From Lateolabrax maculatus (Eukaryota > Chordata > Actinopteri > Acropomatiformes > Lateolabracidae): a stretch of 64,000 nt of DNA. Shown here one piece after another: positions 1 to 10,439 of the stretch. The translations under genes were made by a program, and so were the position numbers. The stretch covers positions 15,654,001 through 15,718,000 of the forward strand of contig CM062214.1 of assembly GCA_031216445.1 (NCBI GenBank), read 5' to 3'. Within the stretch, counting starts at the first letter, position 1; each line of letters begins with the position of its first letter. The notes beneath the pieces were generated by a model. It was not told the DNA's origin. It saw nothing but the letters and a program-made list of their open reading frames with translations, and did no database searches.

Positions 1-118
1 GGCAACTACTATCATTTATTATTTAATGAATAGGGAAATATTTTTATAATCTAAACTCAACTTTAATCAATTAAAACACACAAAAAAGTATTAATTAAGT
101 GTTTTTTTTTTTCTACAG
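1..118. other. AT-rich upstream flank, probable intron end
   Basis: This short AT-rich stretch ends in a run of T and then CTACAG at 113-118. That is a polypyrimidine tract and 3' splice acceptor for the candidate exon that follows. No other feature is visible. Confidence 0.45.
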
Positions 119-205
119 ATATTCAGATATTGAGCCTGAAATTTGATTTGGTCCATGATGAGGGAAGTGAACTACTAGCCTATTGTACCTTTAATGATTT
201 GCCTG
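119..205 (+). CDS. Candidate internal coding exon of an unidentified gene
   Basis: The 87-bp segment is preceded by a strong acceptor (poly-T, then CTACAG) and followed by a strong donor (G|GTGAGT at 206). Only one frame is open: two bases, 28 codons, then one leftover base. It reads from IQILSLKFDL to LLAYCTFNDLP and is rich in hydrophobic and acidic residues, as a beta-strand domain would be. The other two frames hit TGA early. The exon ends in phase 1, so the next exon must supply two bases of a GNN codon. I do not recognise the protein and name no family. The downstream intron would be very long. The splice sites and open frame are seen directly; that it is transcribed is inferred. A chance match of splice sites in non-coding DNA is the alternative. 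Confidence 0.5.
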
Positions 206-599
206 GTGAGTATCTTCAGGGGCTGTCTGTGCCACCAGCTGAGGCGTTAATACAAATATAGCAGATAATTTGTGAACTAACCTGTTTTTAAGTGGCTTTC
301 TCCAAAAGTGTGACAGGCAGGTGGGGAAACATGGCAGAAGTAATTAGGTATTAGCTGTTACTGAACCATCCTGAGAATTCAGATTTTTTTTGGTAACACA
401 ACTTTTAAATCAGCGGATTATGATGTTGGTATATTTCTTTTTCTTTATGGGATTTTGTATTTATTTATTTATAATACATCTATCCACCCGTTCACATCTT
501 ACAATTCTTATAAAATTAACAACAAGTAATTCTCCAAAAAGAACATCTCGTTGAATAATCTCATTAGCTTTAGCTGTTTTCTTTTAAAAAGAAATAGTA
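206..599. other. AT-rich, probable intron start
   Basis: After the donor the sequence is AT-rich, with T runs near 385-391 and ATTTATTTATTTAT near 460-473. I see no gene or structured element. Confidence 0.4.
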
Positions 600-960
600 G
601 GGCAATTGATAAAGTCTAAGCTCCACCTTCGCCGCCTCTCCATTTTGTAATCACAGGCAGTTTGGCAGCACAACGTAATTAGTTTGCACGCCAGATTTCC
701 CATGAGTCCCAACCCAGCTCAAAGCCAATCCCTTCCTCATCAGCAGCCCAGAGACTAAACACCTACTTTATCTGGTTCCCCCAAGGCTGTCCATCCATGG
801 GGAGTCAGGGTGCCCTCAAAAACATTGCCAATGAGGGCTCCAATGCCTCAGGCTGATATGGGTGAAACTTCAGATGGCAGATGGCACGGGGAAGGGAAAA
901 TACCATATCTTTAAGGTAGAACTGCCAAACAAAAGTGGAACATCATATCCTAGAGCCTTA
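600..960. promoter_or_regulatory. Candidate conserved non-coding block 1
   Basis: Composition becomes mixed and non-repetitive. A homeodomain-type TAATTAG lies at 676-682 with TTTGGCAGCA just upstream at 661-670. It is the first block after the candidate exon and would be intronic if that exon is real. Function is inferred from texture only. Confidence 0.3.
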
Positions 961-1369
961 CATCCCAGGGCTAAAGATTAAAGCATGAAATATATGTTCA
1001 GAGGAAGCACAAATGTCTTCATTTCAAAAACTCTAAGTGATCAAAGTGACTGATGTGTGGAGGCATGCTGCAGGGTATTTTTATGTTTTCACCAGTTGAC
1101 AATAACTGAGGAAATGTTTCACAGCTTGTTCAAATGTCATCATTGATAAACAGGACTGCTGAAGTTGAGTGTCATTTATTGCAACAGCTATCTGTCGTAG
1201 AATAAGGTAGTGCTATGCTGCATGTGCTTTGTTTTATGTCATATGTACATCAATATCACAACATGATCTTATACATCTTTGTGACTGTATTTGAATGAAA
1301 TCATCAAGGCCAGTCTTCTTTCTGTATCTTCTGTAATCAGTTCACTCATTTCATTGTAAGTATTTGTAG
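961..1369. other. AT-rich interval, nothing recognised
   Basis: The sequence is AT-rich with no open frame of interest, no repeat family I can name and no dense motif cluster. Confidence 0.4.
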
Positions 1370-1800
1370 ATGTGCATACATCTGAATTACCTCTGTCAGT
1401 CAACAGCAAGAAGTGATCGGGCAGTTTTTAATACCACTAGGCCCATCTGGGAGAAGGACCCTTTTCATTCAACATACTTGGCTGCTTGTCGCCTCACCAT
1501 AATGGGCACGTTGAACGAGCTCTGAAGCAATAGCCAATTAAATGCCTTGAAGGGGATGCCTCGAGGCCCTGCATGAAAGGCTTCAGGTGTGAAATGCTTG
1601 TTTTTCAAGAGTGCTGCAAATGTTGGCTGCTTTCAAGTTTGCTATTGCCCTGCTGGCTTCCCCTTCCAGCCCACCCCAGCAGCCCTTCTCATGTGGAGGA
1701 GGGTAGAGGGTAGAGGTGATGGGCAAGAGAAGACCACTTAAGTACAATTTTCTATTCAGTGTTCCAAACCTGTGCACTCTCATGTTTTTCACCGCTGCCT
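1370..1800. promoter_or_regulatory. Candidate conserved non-coding block 2
   Basis: This is a complex, non-repetitive stretch with CCAATTAAA at 1534-1542 and scattered CpG-containing words near 1500-1520 and 1560. A 69-codon minus-strand open frame at 1583-1792 has no recognisable domain and is treated as incidental. Confidence 0.35.
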
Positions 1801-2389
1801 CGTAACAGCCAACAGAGTTTCAGATGATGCAGACAATAGCTTTTTAGCGCACAATGGAGAGAAGAGGAGAAGCTGAAGGGCAGACAGGGGGAAATATGGA
1901 TGAGACAGAAAGTCTGTGCATGAATCTAAACCAGAGGCTGCGGTGGTTGGGTGATGGCAGGGTTGGCTGGGAGGGGGCTTAAAAGGAGATGGATTGTTTG
2001 CTAATTGTGGTCATTTCTGACCAGAACATGACAGGTTCAATGACTACTTTAATGCGTTATTGAATACAACAGAATCTTGAAATGCAATTGTGAGAGAAGC
2101 TTCTGTTTTAGAGATTTGTTTTCAGCCCCTCCATGGGAGGAAAGAATGTTCATTCATAGTTCAAGTGTAAGAATAGGCTGCCTTGTCTCTGTGCAATAAA
2201 TGGTTGTTAGCGCCAACATTTTTATCTGAAGTGTTATATCCAGCCTGGAATGAAGTATTTAACCAAACTGCTATATTTCTACTCTCAAATTCTCACATTC
2301 ACTCTTCTTACAACATAGAAGTTGAGAAACAGTCTTAGATCATTGAGGAGTAACATTAAAAGATGCCTGCGGGGACTAAGAGGGAATAA
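1801..2389. other. Mixed-composition interval, nothing recognised
   Basis: A purine-rich part near 1855-1900 (GAGAAGAGGAGAAG-like) is followed by ordinary AT-rich sequence. No gene or named repeat is visible. Confidence 0.35.
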
Positions 2390-2850
2390 ATTCAGGGGAT
2401 ATTAATCTTATTACGATCATACATCACCATGGTGTCAGGTGAAGAGACAAATGAATGGGTGCCTGTTTATCTGAGCTCAGCTATGTGGTTTACCTAACCA
2501 TCGCTCAGGGCACATATTGCCACTAATAAATTGGTTAAGTCTGAGCAGAGTGATTGTAATGAAGTTAAGGGACTGGCTTGTCTGAGCTCTCACCACTACA
2601 GCCAGCCATTCTCGCATCCCCCTTTTTATCTGTCCAGATTGGGAGAGCCCTTTCGATAAGATGAAGAGAGGAGAAATCAAAATAAATGGAGTCCATTAAA
2701 AGCAGCAATGCATCAACTGCTTGATAAAGTGATTAATAAACAGGCTGGGATTGTGATTGATTAAAGCATTTAATCAAACTGTTAAAAAGGACTATTGGCA
2801 ATGGTGCATAAATGCCCTGCATGGTTTAAATGTATAAAATGCTACATAAC
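2390..2850. promoter_or_regulatory. Candidate conserved non-coding block 3, homeodomain-rich
   Basis: Between about 2680 and 2780 there is a dense run of homeodomain-type cores: CCATTAAA, TGATTAATAAA (2730-2740), TGATTGATTAAAG (about 2754-2766) and TTAATCA (2770-2776). The run is not simple repeat. The upstream half is complex sequence without low-complexity runs. This looks like a developmental enhancer, but that is inference. Confidence 0.4.
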
Positions 2851-3741
2851 TGATTCTCTCTAAAACTACAAACCTATGCTGATCTGAAACTTGTAAAAAA
2901 TTTTAAATAATTTTTTTGGGGTATTTTTTTATTTTTTTTTAAAAACACAGTTCTCTCACATTTTCACATAATTAATAATTAAGTGTGCCCTGATATGTAG
3001 ACATTGTGGCTCTCGCAAATCTTGGCACATTTTTTTCCCATTTAAACAAAAGAGCAGTGATTGACTTAAGTGGTAATGTGGACTCATTAAAGATGTTTTA
3101 AATATGCCCGGATACGCTTGCATTAGACTTCCAAACACTTAGTAATCAATGACTAAAATCACTTGCAAATTCTAAGGTGGTGGATGAGTGGGCAGTGACA
3201 GGGTGGTAACAACGTCTGTGAGACTTAAATGTCATTCAAATTCACTAATACAAAGGGAAATACATAGAGCAGATTGACACATCGAGCTCGGTAAAGTTCA
3301 AACTTGATGTATAGCACCTTAAGATAGGAAATTACAGATGTTGTAATTATCAGCAATGAGTGACTTAATGTGCTAAAGGTGTTGGGTTAAAGTACTTTTA
3401 CTTTGCTTTTAAGATGTGTAGCGCCAAGAAAAGATTGGCATGTATCTGCAAATGGCATGCTTTTATTTAAATGAATGGGGTAAATTGGGAGAAAGTAATG
3501 TTAAGAATAATTTCCACAGTTAGAAGATATTATGTCCATTCACCTTCATGAGGTACAGAGTTAGAAAGAGTTTATTCTCCTAGTTATTTTCATAGTTGGA
3601 ATATAGTCATTTCACATTTACTACATAAATTCACATGAATGCACTGTATTTGATTTATTAGCTCTACTTAATGTAAGAGAGCTCTACTTACTACTTAAAA
3701 TAGTGTTTTTTAATGTATCAGAAGTAATAATAATAAACCCA
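2851..3741. other. AT-rich interval with T/A homopolymer runs
   Basis: T and A runs occur at 2900-2950, then AT-rich sequence continues to the LINE-like tail. The short open frame at 2956-3138 (minus) shows nothing recognisable. Confidence 0.4.
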
Positions 3742-4012
3742 TCTACCCTTCATCTCCCCCCACTGACCAAAGACTTTACACCAGCACTACTGCACTACTG
3801 GACCTCCTGCACTCAAACACTTTGGAATCTGTTTGCACTTCGCTAACTTATTATCTGTAAAATACTTATTTATTCTGTAAAATACTTATTTATTATCTGT
3901 ATATTGGTACTTACTATTTGCACTTCTGGTTAGATGCTAAACTGCATTTCGTTACTCTGTACGTGTACATGGGTAATGACAATAAAGTTGAATCTGAATC
4001 TGAATCTAATCT
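3742..4012 (+). mobile_element. 3' tail of an L2/CR1-like non-LTR retrotransposon
   Basis: The segment has the layout of fish LINE 3' ends. There are several TGCACT words near 3790-3840, then TTTGCACTTCTGGTTAGATG and AAACTGCATTTCGTTACTCTGTA-type sequence, and finally GACAATAAAGTTGAATCTGA with repeated TGAATC units at about 3989-4012. CR1/L2 elements typically end in short tandem units rather than poly-A, which fits. No reverse-transcriptase frame is present, so this is a 5'-truncated non-coding copy. The family name is from memory of fish repeats and could be Rex1 or Maui rather than L2 proper. Confidence 0.6.
3855..3894 (+). repeat. Two-copy 20-bp tandem duplication
   Basis: A 20-bp unit beginning CTGTAAAATACTT occurs twice without a gap (3855-3874 and 3875-3894). 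A partial third start follows near 3896. It lies inside the LINE-like tail and is probably replication slippage after insertion. Confidence 0.8.
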
Positions 4013-4149
4013 AGTTGTTCAGTTTTCCAAATAAAACAATGTAGGGGCCATTCTGCTTCCACAATGAGCACTTTTATTTTTGATAGCTGAAGTATGTTTT
4101 GCTGACTGTAGTTTTAAGTAACAGGAGTAAGTAGATTAAAGTGAATGCA

Positions 4150-4575
4150 GAGCCTCTTTCACACAGGAAGTCCGGACAATGTGTGGACAATCAGGTCCGG
4201 ACTATGTGTGGACTTGCACCTTCACATATGCAGACAAACAGCAGGGGATGTCCGTGTCAGATGCGTTCACACTCACTGGAAATAGTCAGTTTGGTTTAGG
4301 CGGTCTTTAACAGGCTGTGTTTATCAGCGCCGGCCTCGTTTATAAAAAAAAAAGCGGACTGCTGGAAGTCAACACGCCCACACGCTCTCCGTGAATTGTC
4401 CGGACAATTTCCTGCTGCATTCACACATGGGCTCACCCGGACATTACGCAGACTTTGTACTAGGGAGCTGGCCGGTTAAAGTCAGTTTAAAGTCTGCTTT
4501 TGCATTCACACATACATCATGTCCAGAAAATGTTCGGACAATGTCAGGGTAGCAGTGCCTGTGTGAAAGGGGCTC
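4150..4575. mobile_element. 426-bp MITE with 18-bp terminal inverted repeats
   Basis: The left end GAGCCTCTTTCACACAGG (4150-4167) is the inverse of the right end at 4558-4575 with 17 of 18 matches. The interior repeats TCCGGAC/GTCCGGAC words and CATTCACAC words in opposite orientations. It includes a perfect 16-bp palindrome AATTGTCCGGACAATT at 4394-4409. There is no transposase frame, so the copy is non-autonomous. The CTTTCACACAGG ends resemble fish PIF/Harbinger-type MITEs, but I could not define a clean target-site duplication, so the superfamily is uncertain. Confidence 0.8.
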
Positions 4576-4979
4576 AGCACTTTTACAGTGTGGTATTGCT
4601 ACTTAAGAATAGGCTCTGATTACTTGTTTCCACCAGTACATCAAGTTTCCTCTTCCTGTACTGTACGATACCGAGCCAACAATTTCACTGATGGAAAGTG
4701 CCAGTTCTGCCGGTTGGCATTTTGGAAGTCCACTGACTGCTACAGTTAATTGTTTATTGTAGAACCAGCATTCCCATATCTGTGTTAATCTGAAGCATTT
4801 CTAAAGACGCACAAACCAGACATGCAAGCATCCACAATGCAATGTTTTGTGCTAATGATTGCATGTTTCTTTATCCTTTATCTTAAAATGGTAAGATACA
4901 TTAATAATAGACTTTAATTTGTGCTTTTACAGTAATGATCATTCATTCACTCAGGCGAAAATGAAAAGATACAGTGCAT
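4576..4979. other. Interval with possible decayed repeat near 4620-4760
   Basis: GTTTCCACCAGTACA, CTGTACTGTACGATACCGAG and GATGGAAAGTGCCAGTT recall the ends of decayed hAT-like fish repeats built from GTACGGTACC-type words. The copy is too eroded to call as an element. Confidence 0.25.
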
Positions 4980-5400
4980 GCTATTGAATCTGAAGTCTAC
5001 AAATGAATAGAAGTCAAATGAATGACACATGAATGACTTGTTAATTATGCAAATGGAGTGCTGCAGGAACCTGGTAAGTTGCGGGAACTCTGTCATCTAA
5101 AAGGGTATGGTGAGTGTGATAATGTAGCAGCTTGGCACGGCTCTCTTGATGTAATGACAGGTCAATTTGACTGGCTTTATGCTTTGCACCCTGGTTCTTT
5201 TCTCTGGCTGTGGTGTGGCTACCCCAGCCGCCTCCCCCGCCCCCCTTTCTCATGTCCCTTGGACTTTGATTTCTCCTTTGTTCCATTGGCTCCTCTACTG
5301 ACACTTCCCAAGAATAAGAGATGCCACACAACCATGACCCTTTCACACCACACTGATGACCTCTGTCTCTTCCATGCATGACCTCTCACCTAGAAGCTGA
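4980..5400. promoter_or_regulatory. Candidate conserved non-coding block 4, POU/homeodomain
   Basis: A composite TTAATTATGCAAAT at 5041-5054 joins a homeodomain TAATTA core to a perfect octamer ATGCAAAT (5047-5054), the POU-factor site. A TGACAGGTCA follows at about 5155-5164. Open frames of 107 (plus) and 112 codons (minus) overlap almost completely between 5041 and 5381, which argues for constrained non-coding sequence rather than either protein. Confidence 0.4.
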
Positions 5401-5979
5401 CAGCTTGATTAATTGAAGAATGTTATGATTTATGAGTATCTTCTCAGCATGATTAACAAGGCAACAGGTGGCACAACCAAACAGCTAGAAAGAACATTTC
5501 TTAGAGCGTGGAAAACAATGGAGTATTATATTTAGAAGCCATGTTTTGTCCAACAGTGACTGTCAATTTGGTAAAGCCATATATCATTTTGACTTTTTTG
5601 TCCACCACTGCAGTTAGGATATCTTCACAGAAAGGTTTCTTTTGTGTCTAACTTGTCAACCCAGTCAGACGCACAGGAAGATGTCACTTCCCTACAATGT
5701 GGTTGAGTAAAAAGCTTATCCAGTGTTCTGATTATCAACTCACCACATGTTTGGTCCAAGTTTTGCTTTGGCCTGTGAAGAGTGAGAGCCTGAAAACCCA
5801 GCAAAATAAGTAGGTTGGGTCATATTTCTTTAACACAAAGATCTTTTTCTCAAGTTAATGTCTATACTGTATCTAGGAATGGTGCTTACTGCATGTGATT
5901 ACTGATGACAGTGTGTTAATGCTTGACTCTGCACAGCAACGAGTGTCATTTAGAGAGCAGCATGTAAGAGAAAACGGTG
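5401..5979. other. AT-rich interval, nothing recognised
   Basis: Ordinary AT-rich sequence lies between two candidate blocks. No gene, repeat family or motif cluster was seen. Confidence 0.35.
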
Positions 5980-6480
5980 TCAGTCGTGACATAGGGCCAC
6001 GTCCAATTGTCTACCCAAAGCTTTGCGAGTTAACTCACCTGACAGTTTCCCAGATAAGTCTGTCTTGTAGTTGAGACACTTAACTGCGTAATGGAAGTTG
6101 GTGGTCCAACTCAGGTGACAAGGGGATGGGGGTGTTGAAGAGGTCATATGAGACCTTCTCATCGACTAAGTCAGTCACAGAGAAGGACTATAGTGTGGGA
6201 TAGCAGTCTCTTGACACAGTGTCACCGGCAGACTGTCCAGCTGAGCGAAAGCGCATGGTAAGATGTGGCCTTTTCTTTTGACATGGATTTGTTCTGACCT
6301 TAGCTTCAGGCTGTGACAACTGATGGATGATTGATGGTGCTGTTTCAGCAGTGTCATTGGAAAAGCCAGGCAACTCGGAGAAAGCTTTTCTCTGACCCAC
6401 AGTGACCTGTCTCTAACTTGTGTCGGACAACAAAACATAGTCAACCACAGTTTCTGCCACGCCTGATTATTGTCCAAAAA
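5980..6480. promoter_or_regulatory. Candidate conserved non-coding block 5 (weak)
   Basis: This is a complex sequence near 45% GC with several CACCTG/CAGGTG E-box words (about 6037 and 6113) and few homopolymers. Minus-strand open frames of 100 and 70 codons overlap here in different frames and neither shows a domain. Regulatory function is inferred. Confidence 0.28.
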
Positions 6481-6689
6481 GTGTTTTACATTCCAAATTC
6501 ACTTTATTGTTTTAAAATCCTGCATGTTGCTAGTGAGCTCACTAACTATTATAGAAAGATTCCCATCAGTTTTACACTTATAATGCTAGAAAAATACCTG
6601 CACCATGTGAAGTTGCAGTGGCTGTAAAAGCACTGGGTGGAGAAATGTTGGGGTGTTGTGTTTACAAAGAATTGCCATCGATGAAAAAT

Positions 6690-7140
6690 TAATCATCTGA
6701 GTCTCTGCAAAGGTTAATTTTGGTCAGAAACCTTTCGATCTGGAGGAGCTGTTCGCCGCACTTGTGCCTAGCTAAGGTGACACATGCAATGACCTGTGAC
6801 ATGGGCAGTGACAGCAGAGTAAACTGGGCCGCGCTCCCCTGCCTCACCACGCCTGGAGAGCTTTGAGGGCTCCCAGCTGAGAGGAGCAGGTTAAAGCACA
6901 GCGCTGCTCCCATGTCACCCGCCCAGCCCGTGATCAGTAGCTCCGTCCCCGACGAACACTCTCCAGTCCTGCCACCCACCTCTGTTGTCTCCTAGAGACA
7001 GTGCTGCCCACCGCTGGTTGCCCCATATGTTTGGGCGGCACACAAGGTGGTTTCTCGGATACTGTGGTTGCTAATTATAAATTTAATTTGCATTTTAATT
7101 AGAATGGTGGAAAATTAAAGCCTGCCAGCTGGAGAATTTC
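6690..7140. promoter_or_regulatory. Candidate conserved non-coding block 6, GC-rich core with homeodomain/octamer end
   Basis: A locally GC-rich core with several CpGs (about 6770-7040) is followed by a tight AT-rich site cluster. The cluster holds CTAATTA at 7071-7077, a perfect octamer ATTTGCAT at 7086-7093 and TTAATTAG at 7095-7102. Three homeodomain/POU sites in 32 bp is a typical enhancer core layout. No transcript evidence is visible. Confidence 0.42.
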
Positions 7141-7490
7141 AAAACACTTTCCCTCCCACCTTTTTCTCTCTCCCTTTTCTCTCCCCAGTTTAGGCTGAGC
7201 ATGACTCTGCCCTGTATTCGTTTGTATGAGCACAGCAGTAGCGCCAGGACCTTCTCAGTGTGGGACAGTGTCAAGTCTGACCTATTCCTTATTTAGAGTA
7301 GTGTTTGCTAAGTTTCTATATGTGTGGTCAAAACTCCCATGTTCACCAACCACATCTTTCCTAAAGAAATAATTTATGGCTCATTTGACACCTCACATAA
7401 TTTAGTTAAGCTCATAAAACTCATTGTACTTTTATGGGAATTCTAATAAGTTATTGAATGTCTTTGTCTTCGGTAGTTTGATTAGTGAAA
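7141..7490. other. Mixed interval, nothing recognised
   Basis: A pyrimidine-rich run (CCTTTTTCTCTCTCCC-like, about 7155-7190) gives way to ordinary AT-rich sequence. Confidence 0.35.
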
Positions 7491-7950
7491 CAATGTCCCA
7501 ATCCCTGTCATGGTGCTCAACTGACTCGCTTTACACATGCGGGTAAGTAAGCGATCTGCATGTGTAGGCTGGTAATATCATTCAGTTTTGGTTATTATTT
7601 TCCAATCTCCATAATTCGTCCCGTTCCCCATGTTGTTCAACCATGGTCATTCTCATTCCCTCTCTCACCTCCCACGGGTGTCCTTGCTCAATAATTGTCA
7701 TTAATTGATTGACAGCTCTGATAGACCCAACTAACCCCAGTTCTGCTCTCATGTCTATGTTTTAAATGAGAGCTTGTACATCCAGTGACCTTGTCTGCCC
7801 ATCAGCTGTCAGCGAATGTGAAGCCAATCCAAAGAATGTCTCACCTTAGCAAAGTAGACCGTCCTAAATGATTGTAATTAGTTTGCAAATGTATCTTGTG
7901 TTGCACTGCGTTGTGCATGGCAAATGCTGGTTAAAGTTTTGTTTAAACTC
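7491..7950. promoter_or_regulatory. Candidate conserved non-coding block 7 with PBX-MEIS site
   Basis: TGATTGACAG at 7706-7715 is an exact match to the PBX-MEIS/PREP composite site. It directly follows TCATTAATTGAT, another homeodomain core. Further on, ATTGTAATTAGTTTGCAAAT at about 7871-7890 joins a TAATTAG to an octamer-like TTTGCAAAT. The whole stretch is complex, free of simple repeat, and one of the strongest enhancer-like blocks in the window. Role and target gene are unknown. Confidence 0.48.
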
Positions 7951-8519
7951 TTTGTGTTGAATGTATATCTAAAGCATGCATTTGTCACTATAAATCCAGT
8001 TATACATCCCTCTTTTAATCCAATTTCTTTCGCACTTTTGACCAGTTTGTGTTTTCATGTTCTTGAGGAAATGTAAGACGTGCTTTGAATCCTGGAAACC
8101 CATCACTGCAGGGTATTCTGTCATCATGTAATTTCTCTAAATTCATATCAAATTATGTAAATAAGCATGTAGTTACTTTCAACTAACAAACAAAACACAA
8201 GCCCTTTTTTCTTTGACTGGAATCCAAAGAAAGGCAACAAACAACAGTCAAGTCTGGTCATATGTATTAAAGACAACAAACTGAATATTATTACCAAATT
8301 CCTGCTTGTTAAAATTGATTTCTTTCTTGTGGTATTCGGCTTTAAAAAATTAAATAGCCAAGCATTTTCTATTAACATAAACATTAACAGTTTTTCGGGT
8401 GACAGCTCCACCTTTTTGTGGCAGCTGAGCTGTGAGTTGAGTTAATATAGGCTCTATAATTTTTTTTCTCTACAATAATCCAAGTATGTACTGTGTCCTA
8501 GGCACATGTAATGTCTGAC
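7951..8519. other. AT-rich interval, nothing recognised
   Basis: The sequence is AT-rich. An 87-codon minus-strand open frame (8148-8411) has no recognisable domain and low-complexity composition. Confidence 0.35.
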
Positions 8520-8760
8520 ATTCTTCCAGGTTGTTTTGGTTTGGGAGGCTGCCAGCCCCAGTTTTGCACCTCTTTGCAGGCCCAGTTTGATGTGGTGTGA
8601 ATAACATTCAGACATACACACACGCCCTCATTAGCATTCATTCATGGTAGCAATGCAGGACACCCTCTCTGCTCTGAGGGTGGCATTTGGCAAGGGCCAA
8701 ATACACCTGGCAAAAACTCTCCATCCTTCTCCAGCCCATCATGTTCATCACATTTAGTTT
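8520..8760. promoter_or_regulatory. Candidate conserved non-coding block 8 (weak)
   Basis: Mixed sequence contains ATTAGCATTCATTCATGG-type words near 8631-8648 and an inverted GGCATTTGGC...GGGCCAAAT arrangement near 8682-8702. Function is only inferred. Confidence 0.25.
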
Positions 8761-8991
8761 TCCATCATGCACACAAAAACAGTCTTTGTTTTATCCAAAA
8801 CATCTTTAATATAAGCTGATAATTTGATATAGAAAGAACACATTTATCTATATTATACTTTAGTAAGCAACAATTGCATCTTAGTACTGTCAAATTGCAT
8901 CTAAATGTCACAGACAATACAATTCGAATCAAAATCTTTGATGTGATGCAGTGGGGAAAATTTCTGTAAAGCTGCGATTAGACTGCTGATT

Positions 8992-9008
8992 AAAAAAAAA
9001 AAAAAAAA
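8992..9008. repeat. Poly-A run of 17
   Basis: Seventeen consecutive A bases are present. No retroposed gene or SINE body was recognised just upstream, so this is treated as a simple homopolymer. Confidence 0.85.
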
Positions 9009-9599
9009 TGAAAGCACAAGAGAACAGTCCATTCAGTGACCCTCAGAAGTCTGGCATGCAGCAGTTTCCCCCTCTAAGGCATGGATCCATCAGCCTTAGT
9101 CTGGAGCAACAGTGGCTATGTGAAAAAGGCTTGGCAAGAGGAAGGCACCCATTCTCCAGATCTGAATCTGTGGACTGCTGTGTCTGCTACTCTGTAATCC
9201 CTCTGTCTCTCGCCATGGAAGACATATCCATTATAATACTTGATCTTTAGAGTTATTGTTCAGATATGTTGTAGTACCACTGATAAAAAAAAAAAAAACT
9301 CCATGTTGATCTTGACATCACAGTATAAGGTAACAGTAGGTCTTCAAATAGGCTTTCACTGTTTTGCAGTGGTAAGCAACCCATAGTAGCTCTTGCAACT
9401 AAAGTTTTAGGAAAGTCAGTCAAAATTTAAAGGCCTGCATGATAGATTTATTCTTTTTTAGTTTTCTAAACACGTATAGAAATCTAGTGAATAATATTCC
9501 TTTAGCTGAAAAAAAAAAGTCTTGGCAGCTGGCTATTGAAGACCCCTTTTAGGTTTATCTTTGTCAATTGTCAAATATTTGAGTGTATGAAGTGGTGTG
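9009..9599. other. Mixed interval, nothing recognised
   Basis: The plus-strand open frame at 9008-9250 (80 codons) begins at the end of the poly-A run and shows no domain. A second A run lies at 9287-9298. No named repeat is seen. Confidence 0.35.
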
Positions 9600-9960
9600 A
9601 TGAGGTGCAGAGACAGATATTTGAAGGGATTTTAACTCATTTGAGCAATTACATGCTTAACTGGCCCAAGATAATCTGTCATCCAAAGCTTCTGTCTCGG
9701 GCTCTCCCTCTCTTTTCCGATCCTCCACTCTCTCATACCCTCCTACGTGGCACAAGAGAAGCTCAGAATAGTGGGATTTAGAGCACAAAAGCTTACCCTG
9801 AATGGAATGAAGGCCTCGGAGAAATTAATTGCTTCTAACAAACAGCATGACTGCTAGCATGTTTTGTGTCCCATTCTTATCAGCCTCCAGAGGTAGAGGG
9901 GAGGGCGACAGGTCTGGAAAGGGTGAACCTATAAAAGCGGGAAGTAGGCTATAGGAATTT
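9600..9960. promoter_or_regulatory. Candidate conserved non-coding block 9
   Basis: Complex sequence contains GAGCAATTACATGC (about 9643-9656), CAAGATAATCTGTC (about 9667-9680, a GATA-type core) and AAATTAATTGC (about 9822-9832). It is bordered on both sides by AT-rich homopolymer-bearing DNA. Function is inferred from this contrast and the motifs. Confidence 0.35.
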
Positions 9961-10439
9961 GTGCTTACATTATTTTAATGTTATTCAAGGACAGATATCA
10001 GCAAAGGCTTAATGCAGTGTATTTGTATAGGTGTCATGTAGGGCAGTAAGTGAGTAGGGCTACATGCTGCTAAATATACAGTATATTTAAATGTCCATAC
10101 AGTGGGCCTAAAATAACAAAAAGCCCTGTGACTGGCTATATGTTGTTTTCTGGACAAGAGACTGGATATTTTGACAAAAAAGGTTTAAACTTTAATTTTA
10201 TTCACTGCATCGGTTAAGGTTCACTTTTAAAGGTTAAATGCTGAAGAATCGTTATTGCTTTCCTTTCATCAGAAAAAAGAAAAAAAATTGTATATGTTTA
10301 TATGAAGATAGTTTCCTTATCTATATATCTTAAGCAATGTTGATATCTTAATATCCTTCTATTTCAAAGCAGCCATAAACAGCCTGTAAACCATGTATTT
10401 CCCCATGAATTGAAAAAAAATTATCTGTAGCAATTAATT
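9961..10439. other. AT-rich interval, nothing recognised
   Basis: AT-rich sequence with short A runs (10274-10287). No feature is supported. Confidence 0.4.

Noticed and set aside
8992..9250. Poly-A followed by an open frame as a retroposed gene
   Set aside because: The frame begins at the end of the poly-A, in the wrong order for a plus-strand retro-copy, and has no recognisable protein.
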